Part shown: in pieces, positions 12,601-23,200 of the stretch
Layout: the number at the start of each line of letters is the position of its first letter
How positions within the stretch are numbered: position 1 is the first letter of the stretch
Assembly (NCBI RefSeq): GCF_015706575.1
Contig: NW_024037075.1
Coordinates: 12,213,746-12,277,745 of the forward strand
Reading direction: 5' to 3'
Origin: Patiria miniata
Lineage: Eukaryota; Echinodermata; Asteroidea; Valvatida; Asterinidae
Length of the DNA stretch: 64,000 bases
Position numbers and translations under genes: made by a program
The notes under the pieces: generated by a model
Told to the model about the DNA's origin: nothing
The model's database searches: none
What the model saw: only the letters and a program-made list of their open reading frames with translations

Positions 12601-14664
12601 GAGAGACAGTCCAGACATAGCAAGGCTTTCTCAAAGTTCAGGAGTTGTGTACGAGTCGTCATTGCTGTGTCCAGGTATGTTCTCTTGCCAAGTACTTTTT
12701 GTTTAACTGTTAAAGTGACGAAATAAATCTGGAGAAATGAAAAAGCTTACTGTGTAAAAAAATGTTATATAAATTGTTGTTTGTTTAATTTAAAAACAGG
12801 TTGAAATTCTTGGTCCGCAAATGGCGACGTGCCACGCGCGTCGGCACCCCCTCCACCACCCCATCCGTCCACCCAGATGTCACGTCCTCCCCACCCCATA
12901 GGGGACTCCCGTCGTCCTCGGTCCCCAACATCAGGGTCACAACCCCCATCAGAAGCTCCCTACCCCCGGGGATCCATTTTGTCAATGGTGCGTCGCCCCC
13001 TGTGCGAGACGTCGTCGGGCAGGCTGCACCGCGGAGCGTTTTTCCTGTACACCACAGAGCAAGATCATCAAGCCCCATTCTTTTCCATGGGTGAGTTTGA
13101 AATCTTAAAGGGAAAATACAACATTTGCAAACATCAAAAAATAAAACTACCAAATCATTTTGAAATACCTTGCTGGACTGTTAGTGAATGACAGTGTAAA
13201 GCATCCTGTAAAATCATGGCACCTGGTACACTGTCATTTTCAAGAAAAGTGGTATTTTCTATCAATTTCCAACGTTGATCGGCCGATCAGCGTTGGAAAA
13301 AAACTGGCTTTTTTCAAATACTGGCCCCAATTGACCATCGCACTTGTTTGCAATCGATTACAAACCTATGAACGGGTACGAGCCAGCTAGACTGGTTCCC
13401 TGACCTTACAATTCCCCAATGTATGTAAACTGCTCTGTTTCTTCTTATATGGAGTCAGGGAACCAGACTACAGGAAAATGATTGTTTTTCTCGGTTTTTA
13501 TAGCATTTTCAAACCCGAAACCTCAAAAAAGTCAGTGTAACAATATTTGCTATATATTTCCATCCCCCCAATTCCATCCATTTCTGAAAATTACAGCAAA
13601 AGCAAATGATGTATATTCCCTTTAAAGCGAGTAATATTGCTCGTTTTAATTCAGTTCAATAAAGGAAAGGGCATGTCCATTAAATTATTGTGTACTATCC
13701 TCTTTAATTCCCGTTCAGAGCGACAGCTTCGTCCCCACGCCCAGACGGCCGGCCCTCTGGTTACCACTCGGCCTCCCCGCTAGACAGACACCTCAGCAGA
13801 TCCCTAGACAGACCCCTGGACACATCAGGGAGCGGAGACCCTGAGGCGTCCCTGACTAACTACATACAGAAGCTGGAGAGCCTACAGCAGAGGCTTGGTG
13901 CTCATATCACTGGTAAGAATAATAAAAAAAATACTGTAGATTTGCACAGAAGACTTTCGCTCTTTACAAAGTGGAAGGGGGTGGAGCAAGTTGATTCCCC
14001 CCCTTTTCTGAAAGTCATAAATTTTACCCCCTCCCCCTAGGTTACAGAACTATAGAAACTGATAGAACTCCTTTTCAAATCTCCAGCTTGTATGTGTAAT
14101 TCACCCCTTTGCTCTCCTTTACCCCATCCCAACCCCTTCCAATTTTCCCTTTCCTAACTCCTTCCCATCCCCTATTCTTTATTCCGGCTTATTTTTACAG
14201 TTCAAAGTTTCGTAAACAACCTCTTTTCTATCAATTTGTATTCAGTTCTATTTTATTCCATATTTAATGTATGTATCAACTACTATTTATGTGTATTTTT
14301 TTAATGTAAATTGTATTCGCAATTCTGCCACTGGCGGCGAGGAGTACAATTAAAATAAACCATTCAGAATAATAATAATAATAGAAAAAAAAAGTACAAT
14401 GCGCAAACGTTTCCATCTTATGTCCAGTGTCTGTAATGAACAGCGCCACCAAGTGTCCATTAGTATCCAGCCAAATTTGAAAGCAAGCCCTTGCCAGGAG
14501 ACGACAGAATTCCAACTAACAATCGTTTACAATTTCTTCTTTTTAAAAAATTTTGCCTTGAGTTCTGTTCCATTCTTGAACTCCCCCTAATTTGTCCCTT
14601 GTGATTTTTCAAACCTTCAGGTGATGTCAGAACGTCGAGCTATTCCACTTTCTCGAAGAGGTAG
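650..14664 (+). CDS. AKAP9/PCNT-like: AKAP9/pericentrin-family centrosomal coiled-coil protein, C-terminal 1150 residues (5' part off window)
   Basis: Large scaffold of the centrosome/basal body; the family anchors gamma-tubulin complexes and kinases through its C-terminal PACT domain. Exons read: 650-825, 1754-1966, 2536-2706, 2941-3136, 3711-3933, 6083-6233, 7267-7488, 7610-7894, 8235-8444, 8960-9139, 10087-10344, 11096-11281, 11793-12008, 12436-12674, 12800-13090, 13719-13912, 14621-14664 (stop TAG 14662-14664). All join in frame with GT-AG borders. Exons to 12008 encode almost unbroken Glu/Lys/Arg/Leu-rich coiled coil. Exon 11096-11281 has the family block NAELSNFASRLSEEK. Exon 12436-12674 is the PACT core (YLRAESFRKALVYQKRYLLL, then GGFQDCEQ). 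Exon 13719-13912 has YIQKLESLQQRLG, matching the extreme C-terminus of both AKAP9 and PCNT. The Ser/Pro-rich linker after PACT (12800-13090) is less conserved. It cannot be assigned to AKAP9 or PCNT alone and is probably the pre-duplication homologue. The window starts inside an intron. Confidence 0.93.
1100..1350. repeat. Imperfect inverted repeat, MITE-like
   Basis: Left side CCATTAACCCTAACCACCCC and AAAATCCAAC is mirrored on the right by GTTGGATTTT and GGGGTTGGGGTTAAAGG. This suggests a small fold-back element in the intron after exon 650-825. Ends and target duplication were not resolved. The stretch 830-1100 holds the 3' tail of a reverse SINE and nothing else recognised. Confidence 0.5.
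1352..1604 (-). mobile_element. tRNA-derived SINE copy, reverse orientation
   Basis: Read on the minus strand, the head near 1604 carries a Pol III box A-like stretch and a box B-like sequence (revcomp of GGGTTCAAACTC). The shared body follows: 'CTTGCCCAAG', 'CTGGGTGGAGAG', 'GGTACCCATTTATA'. The same body occurs at 9321, 25903 and 29005. Diverged and probably old. Confidence 0.7.
3330..3490 (+). mobile_element. SINE fragment
   Basis: Contains the family body motif 'CTTGGGCAAGACACTTTACC' and 'TGCCTCCCTCCATTCAC' followed by diverged sequence. The tRNA-like head is not clear. It lies in an AKAP9/PCNT intron. Confidence 0.5.
4914..4934 (+). other. Candidate 21-nt cassette micro-exon in the AKAP9/PCNT gene
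   Basis: A pyrimidine-containing tract and CAG precede position 4914, and a strong GTAAGTG donor follows 4934. The 21 nt between them fit the phase of the flanking exons: exon 3711-3933 ends in phase 2 and exon 6083-6233 begins with one completing base. Inclusion would add seven residues with no stop; skipping also stays in frame. No homology supports it, so it is an inference from splice-site quality and phase. Confidence 0.45.
6204..7266 (+). repeat. ~90-bp minisatellite built from an exon 3' end plus its donor and intron
   Basis: About eleven units of 85-95 bp follow exon 6083-6233 of the AKAP9/PCNT gene. Each unit repeats the last 30 nt of that exon (VRQREQDSVK), its GTGGGT donor, and about 60 bp of G-rich intron. 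Each unit closes with an acceptor-like CACCCAG just before the next copy of the exon tail. The true downstream exon begins at 7267 after a similar ACCCAG. Several units keep an intact 30-nt open segment between AG and GT (for example near 6576 and 6672); others have lost the donor or gained a stop. Confidence 0.85.
8446..8525 (+). repeat. G-run tract just after a splice donor
   Basis: Directly after the donor at 8445, the intron of the AKAP9/PCNT gene carries many runs of three to five G separated by one to three bases on the + strand. It meets the simple pattern of four or more G-runs needed for a quadruplex in DNA or pre-mRNA. The preceding exon end (8395-8444) is itself an AG-rich Arg/Glu repeat. 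Confidence 0.7.
9321..9735 (+). mobile_element. tRNA-derived SINE, near full length
   Basis: Head with box A-like GGCCTATTGGTCTGGAGC and box B GGTTCGAGTCC. The body contains two tandem copies of 'TTGTCACTCATTGCTTCTCT'. The 3' tail is TGTAAAGCGCTTTGATACC followed by a short AT-rich end. Its best match in the window is 25903-26240. It lies in an AKAP9/PCNT intron. Confidence 0.85.
10414..10945. mobile_element. MITE family B (T2/Kolobok-like), copy 1
   Basis: Bounded by TTAA on both sides (10414-10417 and 10942-10945), with ends TTAAAGGGAAAATAC and its mirror GTACATTCCCTTTAA. This matches the TTAAAGGRR terminus known for T2/Kolobok MITEs. An internal palindrome GGTGGTCGGCCGACCACC lies near 10585. 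About 530 bp, no coding capacity seen. Confidence 0.85.
11276..11640 (+). repeat. 154-bp tandem repeat copying the exon 11096-11281 donor
   Basis: The exon edge GATGAG followed by GTGAGAAATGA at 11276-11292 recurs at about 11433 and 11587, giving a 154-bp period. Each copy carries the same intron stretch (AATCCAATATGGCTGC and following). The second and third copies therefore hold duplicate 5' splice sites inside the intron. The last copy decays after about 50 bp. Confidence 0.85.
12060..12240 (+). mobile_element. SINE-related fragment
   Basis: Contains CCCAGGAGTATAAATGGGTA, GGGGAGTAACCTGCGATGG and CATCCCATCCAGGGG, the body of a common invertebrate SINE type. It differs from the family at 9321 but shares the 'CAGGAGTAAATGGGTACC' core. 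Confidence 0.6.
13105..13625. mobile_element. MITE family B (T2/Kolobok-like), copy 2
   Basis: TTAA at 13105-13108 and 13622-13625. Termini are TTAAAGGGAAAATACAAC and GATGTATATTCCCTTTAA. An internal near-palindrome CGTTGATCGGCCGATCAGCG lies near 13275. It sits 14 bp after the splice donor of exon 12800-13090. Confidence 0.88.
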
Positions 14665-16395
14665 TAACAGCTTCATCGACGCTGCGTTCACCGATGCTGC
14701 GTTCACCCTCTTATCGATACCTCCATCCCCTTGCCTCTGATGGTCTGTTCTGAAGCAGAATCGCAAGCATACAACTCTGTTTGTCTTAAAATATGATTTA
14801 ATGTGTTGGAAAAGGCATGCTATTTATAATTATTCCTAATCTCCCATTTTCCAGTGGTCAAAATCACTCAAGTTCAATGTTGTCTGAGAAAATCCTTACA
14901 TTTGAGAAAAATAACATCCAAATAGCACAGAACTAGATTGTCGACCAAATGTTAAGCACTCTACGATAAAGGTATTTTGTCGCAATGAAAACAATGAAAT
15001 TGAGTTATATGCATGGTAAGAAAGCCCACAGAAAAAAATCTCATAGAAAGCAATAAGCATGCTTATATTGGCAACAATTTTGTAGGTCATGGTTTCAAAA
15101 AAAAAATGTGCATGAAGACGGAACTGAAAAAAAAATTCACAGGGGATAACGGAGACAATTTTTAGGATAAAAACTTTATTGAGGGATTCTATTTTCCTGA
15201 ACATTGGATTTTCCTTTGTCAACATGCTTTGTCATGCAGTGCTGCTTAAATTTGCGCCTAACAAAAAAGGGTCAGAAATCTGTTAAAACAAAATTGTAAA
15301 TATCTTGTTTTTTCCTTCATTTTGGAGAAGAATAACTATTGAGTTATCTTGGGGCAACATTTCTTGTAATTTTGATGTTTTTTTTACTCTTGCGTGTTGA
15401 ACCTGTTTTGAGTGTTTTTAAAGCATGGTTTTTGTGTTCCTCCACAGAGAAGTTTTTCCTGTTATTTTTGAAGTGACGTTTTGTTTTGGAGAAAAAATCT
15501 ACTCAGATTGAAGCAATAGTGGAACCGGGGTTTGTACAAGCTTGTTAATACAATCCCTGATTTTTCTAGCTTGTGTATAATATCTATGAAACTTCAGATG
15601 TTTGGGAATAGGGCGGGAAAGTTTAATTAAATGTTTATCGTTTGAATTCTTAGTATTGTAAATAGTAAAAAAAAAAAATTATATTTCTGAAATTGTTGCT
15701 GTAAATTTGAGCTTGCCTGTAAATAGTTCATCAAACCAATTACTATTTTTTATTAAAGAATGGTCAGAAAAAAAGTTGGTATTGTAATGAAGCAAGTACG
15801 TCAGACACAGTATTCAAATCAGCATACATTGGTGCTACAAGCAAAATCTGTGTTCTTTTCAGTAAAAACAAATAGTAGCATTGTTTTAAACTTAACTCAT
15901 GATTATGCAAAAACTTGGCAAACATTCCAAATTGATTAATGAATTGATGTTTTATAAGGCTGGTCCACAGATCGCAGAGAGGAAACGTTTGTACCATTTG
16001 TATGATTGAAAACAAAAAATTAATTTGCTCGTGTGAAACTATGCATGGCTTATTAAAAAAAAAAATTAAAAAACGAAAAATGCTTGCTTAATACAAAAAA
16101 GAAAAATACTGGTTTATACTATGAATTATGCATAACGGCAGCTTTTCATTTGTAAACCAAACAGTTTTACTGTTTGTCCAAAAATCATAACGCAACTGTT
16201 TGAATCAACTAAAATCCTCATTATTTTACTTATGTACATATTAATAGCAGGTCAAATTAAAATTTCATAATTTCTTACCGTTAAAGTTTGTCGTGTTGGT
16301 TTTAGTTGTACTGTACTGAAACCATTTCAGTATATTTTAAACAGTTTAATGTGCATAGACAGTTATAAATAAACCTTTTTTTGGTTAAAATCATG
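14665..16395 (+). other. Probable 3' UTR of the AKAP9/PCNT-like gene
   Basis: AT-rich sequence without convincing coding potential follows the TAG at 14662-14664. A canonical AATAAA lies at 16368-16373, shortly before a T-rich run, and is the best candidate polyadenylation signal. A variant ATTAAA near 15753 could serve an earlier end. The transcript end is inferred. Confidence 0.5.
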
Positions 16396-16639
16396 TTTTG
16401 GATATGTTGATTTCCTTTTTATGTTGTCATTCAGTACCCTGTATCATTATTTACTGTCAGAGTTACTGCTTAAAAACCCTTACTTCAGCAAGTACAGAAA
16501 AATCCTGAAATACTGGTATCATTTTTTCTCCCTAATTCGCATATGCTGAATATTCATGATATGTTAATGTACTGAGTGCTTATGGGTAATATTTCGACAT
16601 ATGTTAACCTAAGGTTTATATATAACGTCCGGCGAATTT

Positions 16640-16850
16640 TTTTCAAGAAGCAGTTGGCTCAGTAGGACGCGCCTCAGGATCCGAACCGGGATGTCCCCGG
16701 TTCAGATCCTGGGCCGTCCTGAGGAGCTTTTAGACTTTTTTCAAAATATATACTAAGTTTTCTGACAAAATTGTGCATGGGTGGGACTTGAACCGGGAAC
16801 CCTTGGGTATGTAGCCTTACACTCTTACCACTACACCACCGGGTTTTTCT
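16640..16850. repeat. Two opposed tRNA-like sequences
   Basis: At 16650-16720 (+) there are box A-like TTGGCTCAGTAGGACGC and box B-like GGTTCAGATCC. At 16786-16845 (-) the reverse strand reads GGTGTAGTGGTAAGAG and GGTTCAAGTCCC. Acceptor stems do not pair convincingly, so these are called tRNA pseudogenes or SINE heads rather than tRNA genes. Confidence 0.5.
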
Positions 16851-16859
16851 TAAAAAAGT

Positions 16860-17437
16860 AAGGATTCCGGTAATTAAAACCCTTAGGTTGTTCTGACTTA
16901 GTCTCCAGAGAGAGTTGGAAGCTGAGGGGTAGAGGCCTTGGGTCTGGGGTAGGAACTTGGGACTTAGGTTTGGGCTGATCAACTCACTGGGGAATTTACT
17001 AGCTGGATGGTTCATACTTATACTTTATACTTAAAATATTTATCTGGATGGTTTATACTTATACTTTATACTTATTCTAGGGAATTTATTCAAGACTTTA
17101 TATCTGCTTCTTCACAAAATTAATATATTTAAAGGCAGACGCATAGGAACAAGAGCATAACACTGCTAATATCTTTTACTTGCCATACCATACAATTTAT
17201 TTCTTCATTTATAAACATCAATAAAATATACATCGATGTAAAGTCAAAATAGTTAATTACAATGTAATATAACAATTTCTGTTAACACTTTTAAGTTTAA
17301 AACTTAAACTAAATTAAAATCTGACAATTTGTAAGAAAATTTAATAAAACGTTAACTTTGCACTGGCAAATAATAGCTTATATGGTGCCCACATTTTTTG
17401 GATAAAAAATAATCAATACAATACAAACATAAGTTTT
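16860..17437. other. AT-rich intergenic stretch
   Basis: No gene, repeat boundary or RNA gene was recognised. It is strongly AT-rich and contains a short direct repeat ('CTGGATGGTTYATACTTATACTTTATACTTA') near 17005-17070. Confidence 0.6.
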
Positions 17438-19705
17438 AAAATATTGGGTTTTTTGGCTAACCCCTGTATTTTTTCCAATTTTAACCAAAACGTGAAAATT
17501 CTTAAAATGTGCTAGACAGATACCTAAGGGACCCTAGAACACATTCCAATTCCATTTGTAGAAGGATATGCTTTTCCGAAGAACATTTGGACAAAAATAT
17601 GGAATATAATCAGTCAAATATGTTAAATAATTTCTCACAAAATCGATGGTTTTGCCAAAATCTTAAAAATATTAGGTGTTTGAGTAGTGATTGGTGCTCC
17701 TCTGACTTCCTATGGAATTTCTGCATTGTTTAGAGAAAAGTCAATTTTTGGCCAAATTTTGATAAAAATGTAAGGCTAACCCCTTGCATTTTTTTTCAAT
17801 TTTGACCAAAAAATGGAATTCCTTGAAACTTGCTTGAAAGATGCCTAAGGGACCCTAGAACACATTCCAATTCCATTTGTAGAAAGATATGCTTTTCCGA
17901 AAGAAAATTTGGACAAAAATATGGGGTAAACTCAGTCAAACATGTTAATTAATTGTTGGTTTTTACCAAAATCTTAAAAATATTGGGTGTTTGAGTATTG
18001 CTTGGTGCTCCTCTGACTTCCTACGGAATTTCTGCGTTGTTTAGAGAAAAGTCAATTTTTGGCCAAATTTTGATAAAAATGTAAGGCTAACCCCTTGCAT
18101 TTTTTTTCAATTTTGACCAAAAAATGGAATTCCTTGAAACTTGCTTGAAAGATGCCTAAGGGACCCTAGAACACATTCCAATTCCATTTGTAGAAAGATA
18201 TGCTTTTCCAAAGAAAATTTGGACAAAAATATGGAATATAATCAGTCAAATATGTTAATTTATTTCTCACAAAATCCATGGTTTTTGCCCAAATCTTAAA
18301 AATATTGGGTGTTTGAGTAGTGATTGGTGCTCCTCTGACTTCCTAAGTAATTTCTGCATTGTTTAGAGAAAAGTCAATTTTTGGCCAAATTTTGATAAAA
18401 ATGTAAGGCTAACCCCTTGCATTTTTTTCAATTTTGACAAAAAAATGGAATTCCTTGAAACTTACTTGAAAGATGCCTAAGGGACCCTAGAACACATTCC
18501 AATTCCATTTGTAGAAGGATATGCTTTTCCAAAGAAAACTTGGACAAAAATATGGAATATAATCAGTTAAATATGTTAATTAATTTTTCACAAAATCGAT
18601 GGTTTTTGCCCAAATCTTAAAAATATTGGGTGTTTGAGTATTGATTGGTGCTCCTCTGACTTCCTAAGTAATTTCTGCATTGTTTAGAGAAAAGTCAATT
18701 TTGGCCAAATTTTGAGAAAAATGTAAGGCTAACCCCTTGCATTTTTTTTTCAATTTTGACCAAAAAATGGAATTCCTTGAAACTTGCTTGAAAGATGCCT
18801 AAGGGACCCTAGAACACATTCCAATTCCATTTGTAGAAAGATATGCTTTTCCAAAGAAAATTTGGACAAAATTATGGAATATAATCAGTCAAATATGTTA
18901 ATTTATTTCTCACAAAATCGATGGTTTTTGCCCAAATCTTAAAAATATTGGGTGTTTGAGTATTGATTGGTGCTCCGCTGACTTCCTAAGTAATTTCTGC
19001 ATTGTTTAGAGAAAAGTCAATTTTTGGCCAAATTTTGATAAAAATGTAAGGCTAACCCCTTGCATTTTTTTCAATTTTGACAAAAAAATGGAATTCCTTG
19101 AAACTTACTTGAAAGATGCCTAAGGGACCCTAGAACACATTCCAATTCCATTTGTAGAAGGATATGCTTTTCCAAAGAAAATTTGGACAAAAATATGGAA
19201 TATAATCAGTTAAATATGTTAAATAATTTCTCACAAAATCGATGGTTTTTGCCCAAATCTTAAAAATATTGGGTGTTTGAGTATTGATTGGTGCTCCTCT
19301 GACTTCCTAAGTAATTTCTGCATTGTTTAGAGAAAAGTAAATTTTGGCCAAATTTTGAGAAAAATGTAAGGCTAACCCCTTGCATTTTTTTCCAATTTTG
19401 ACCAAAAAATGGAATTCCTTGAAACTTGCTTGAAAGATGCCTAAGGGACCCTAGAACACATTCCAATTCCATTTGTAGAAAAAGATGCTTTTCCGAAGAA
19501 AATTTGGACAAAAATATGGGGTAAACTCAGTCAAAAATGTTAATTAGTTGTTGGTCTTCCCCAAATCTTCAAAATATTGGGTGTTTGAGTATTGCTTGGT
19601 GCTCCTCTAACTTCCTACGGAATGTCTGCGTTGTTTAGAGAAAAGTCAATTTTTGGCCAAATTTTGATAAAAATGTAAGGCTAACCCCTTGCATTTTTTC
19701 ACTTA
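17438..19705. repeat. ~320-bp satellite array, about 7 units
   Basis: Head-to-tail units recur every 311-322 bp; the landmark CCTTGAAACTTGCTTGAAAG occurs at about 17821, 18132, 18453, 18775, 19096 and 19417. Units are about 95% alike by eye, AT-rich, without coding capacity. The array lies downstream of the LSS stop codon and downstream of the AKAP9/PCNT 3' end, between two convergent genes. The same sequence recurs inverted at 20432-20599 and 20971-21248 inside LSS intron 16. Confidence 0.92.
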
Positions 19706-20296
19706 AATAAAATCTTGGAAATATCTATCTTAAATTTTAATTCCTTTTTTCGATGTAATATTAGCATAGCTTGTTGTTTAAGTTAGTGATGCATGCAAAG
19801 CCACTGTCCATACCTAAGGCGTGGTGTTGGATTTTTTTTATGCCAGTGTAGTTCAGTTTATAAATCAAGCACAGAATTTGATTTATCCACAGTGAACGCT
19901 ATCTACGTGTACATTCTATCAAATTCATTTTCGATTGTTCATTTACTACAGAAGTTACAGCAATTCTTCTCACAAGTGCTGGGTACCAGTATGACAAATC
20001 GTGTTTCAGTTTTAAAAAATAGGGGTACCAGTGGATTTTGTGAAAGTAGAAAAAACCAAAAAAAAACCATGGTAACTTCTCAGGTGCCTGCAAATTATTA
20101 CAAAATCACATCTTCTGAAGTTGATTTAAAAAAAGAAATATTTTGGCCACACTTTGTACATAGTTTTTGTCATTTCAGATTTATAAAACGTTTTCTTGCA
20201 CCAGTCTGGTGCCACTACCATCTACACTACTCCTACTGCTCCAAGGAGGAAAGCACCAACCTAAAGTTGTCCGGAGACACATTGTGATTGGACGGG

Positions 20297-23200
20297 CTAT
20301 GAGCTGTTGCCATAGATACGGGCGTAGCGACCCAGCGCCCATATGGGGAAGACGTTCCGGTAACTCGTGTAGCTGATCGCACAGGACTTGTTGAATACGC
20401 CCTTGATGTTTTCCTGTGGTTGAGAATAAATAAATAATTTGACTGATTATATTCCATATTTGTGTCCAAATTTTCTTTGGAAAAGCATATCTTTCTACAA
20501 ATGGAATTGGAAAGTGTTCTAGGGTCCCTTAGGCATCTTTCAAGCAAGTTTCAAGGAATTCCATTTTTTGGTCAAAATTGACAAAAATGCAAGGGGTTAG
20601 GCCAAAAAAAAAAGTCTCCGGTTTCTGGTATGCCCGCGCGTCGCCGTAGCCATGCACGTCGGCAAAATGAAAAAGTTTTTTTTTCAATGAAAGATAATGT
20701 CTCAAAACCGCCAAACTCACTGGTTTTACTGGACTCTTGCTGCTGCACGGTTTTAACGTGTTTTTGGATTGGGTTATGGTCGAGAATAAGCTTTATGTGG
20801 CCTCTCTGGACTCCCATATATTTGCACTAACTTTAGTCGGGCACCATTTGCAGTCATCAGCCGACATTTGAAGCAAAAAAGTCAGGTAAAATAAAAAAAA
20901 AAGCCGCGTCGCCGCACCACTTTTTGGACAAGCTCCATACCAGAAACCGGAGACTTTTTTTTTTTTGGCCTTAGCCTTACATTTTTATCAAAATTTGGCC
21001 AAAAATTGACTTTTCTCTTAACAATGCAGAAATTCCTCAGGAGGTCAGAGGGGCACCAATCAATACTCAAACACCCAATATTTTTAAGATTTGGGCAAAA
21101 ACCATCGATTTTGTGAGAAATTAATTAACATATTTGACTGATTATATTCCATATTTTTGTCCAAATTTTCTTTGGAAAAGCATATCTTTCTACAAATGGA
21201 ATCGGAATGTGTTCTAGGGTCCCTTAGGCATCTTTCAAGCAAGTTTTCTTTCAAGCATCTTTCTTCTTAAAAATGAGGAAAACAAATGGTTTATTCTTCT
21301 TAAAAATAAACTTAGTTCCGTCAAGAGTGCCAGGCCATGAATCCCTATCTTAAATCAAAACCTGAGTACAGCGCTTATATTCAGGTTTTTGCCGGAGCGT
21401 TTACCAAGATTCCAGCTTTCTTTTATCTTAAAATTGAATCCACTAGGGGAGTTTATTACTAGGGTGGTATGTCAAAGGTCGCGACCTCTTACCTGAGCCC
21501 AGTCCCCATTTGGCAGTTGTCGGTCCATGATCACTTTGATGCCTCTGTCGATAACCTCACGTTGTGGAAATCTGCCAAAAGCAAAACATAAATGTTTTCA
21601 ATATTATTTATTTATTAAATTTCTGTATCCATAACATGTGACCGTTCAGCACAAAATCACTCCTTTTGACAAATGTTTGAAAACTTTTGATGTATAGAAT
21701 ATGGGAATCGGATAAAATATGACGGAGGAATAGGTATTTTCAGTTCCAAGTTTGCGGGCCTCGGAAAGTTTAAAAAAATATATAATTTGTCGATAAAATT
21801 TCCCAAATGATCTCCTTAGGAAATGTACAATGAAGTTAACGGAAGGTAAAATATATTCATTATTCTAGATTCCAACGCCTACATCTGAATTTCATATTAT
21901 TTTTGACTTATCAATGCATTAGGCCAAAAAAAAAAGTCTCCGGTTTCTGGTATGCGCATGCGTCGCCATAGCCATGCGCGTCGGCAAAATGAAAAAGGTT
22001 TTTTTCAATGAAAGATGATGTCTCAAAACCGCCAAACTCACTGGTTTGACTGGAATCCTGCTGCTGCACAATTTTAATGTGTTTTTAGATGGGGTTATGA
22101 TCGATAATAAGCTTTATGTGGCCTCTCTGGACTCCCATTTATTTGCACTAAGTTTAGTCGGGCACCATTTGCAGTCATCAGCCGACATTTGAAGCAAAAA
22201 ATCAGGTAAAAACAAAAAAAAAGCCGCTTCGCCGCACCACTTTTTGGGCAAGCTCCATTACCAGAAACCGGAGACCTTTTTTTTGGCCTTACAGAGTAAT
22301 ATCTCAAAATACGGCCGCGCGACTTACAATTAGTTTGGAGCTGGAGGGTGACATATGCCAAAACAGTAAAAGGCGGGTCCCCCTTTTTTTTTAAATATCT
22401 TGAAAGTATTAAACATTTTCAAATGAAAAAAATGGCAATATGATAAGACTGTAGTTGCTGCTGTACTCTGAGCACCCACACGAAGACAATACCAGTACAC
22501 GCTCAGATGAAACCAAGTTGTGTATTTTGGCGCAAACCAGTGCAGCATGTCAACTGGAGTTAGATCTTACGAGTAGTCGAAATAGCGCCCTCTGTTGTTC
22601 ACACACAGAGAGCCAATGACAAAGTTTGAATTTTAGAAATGAACAGGTCCTCACCTGACTGCCATGAGTGCTAGCACCGCCCACGCCGTGTTGACGACCT
22701 GCGACGTCTTGCTCTGAATGTACCGCCTCTCCTCGCAGGACTCAAACTCCTCCCCCCATCCACCGTCCTCCATCTGCTTGGACACCAGGAAGTCACATGC
22801 CCTCCTAATTTGCATAGTATTGGTCCTGGAGGGGGAAAAACATTGAGGTAAAAAAGGTCAAATTTGATAATTTTTTTGTACATTTTTTCAAACAAAGTTG
22901 GAAAATATAATAAATGAAAACAACTGATATAAAAAAAACCAAAAAACAATCAAACACCCCAACAAAAAAACCCCACAAAATTTTGGCATTCAAGTCTGTA
23001 ACTTGTAAGTCTTGAAATGTTTTTTGGAAAATTGAGGCTGGTGCTCTTACCCTTTTTCATAGCTGTATCCCATGCAGGCAAAGGCTTCCAGACCGAACCA
23101 GACTGCATAAGTAAAGCACACGCCCCAAGATCTGTTGGGAAGGAAACAAAAACTTTGTGTTAGAAATACGATAGAGGGCGCTCTTTACTACATCTAAAAC

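Noticed and set aside
17438-19705. CRISPR-like appearance of regular repeats
   Set aside because: Units are contiguous ~320-bp tandem copies without unique spacers, in an animal genome.
20167-20376. Other frames over the LSS C-terminal exon
   Set aside because: Shadows; the true minus-strand frame ([20 protein letters not shown]) matches LSS.
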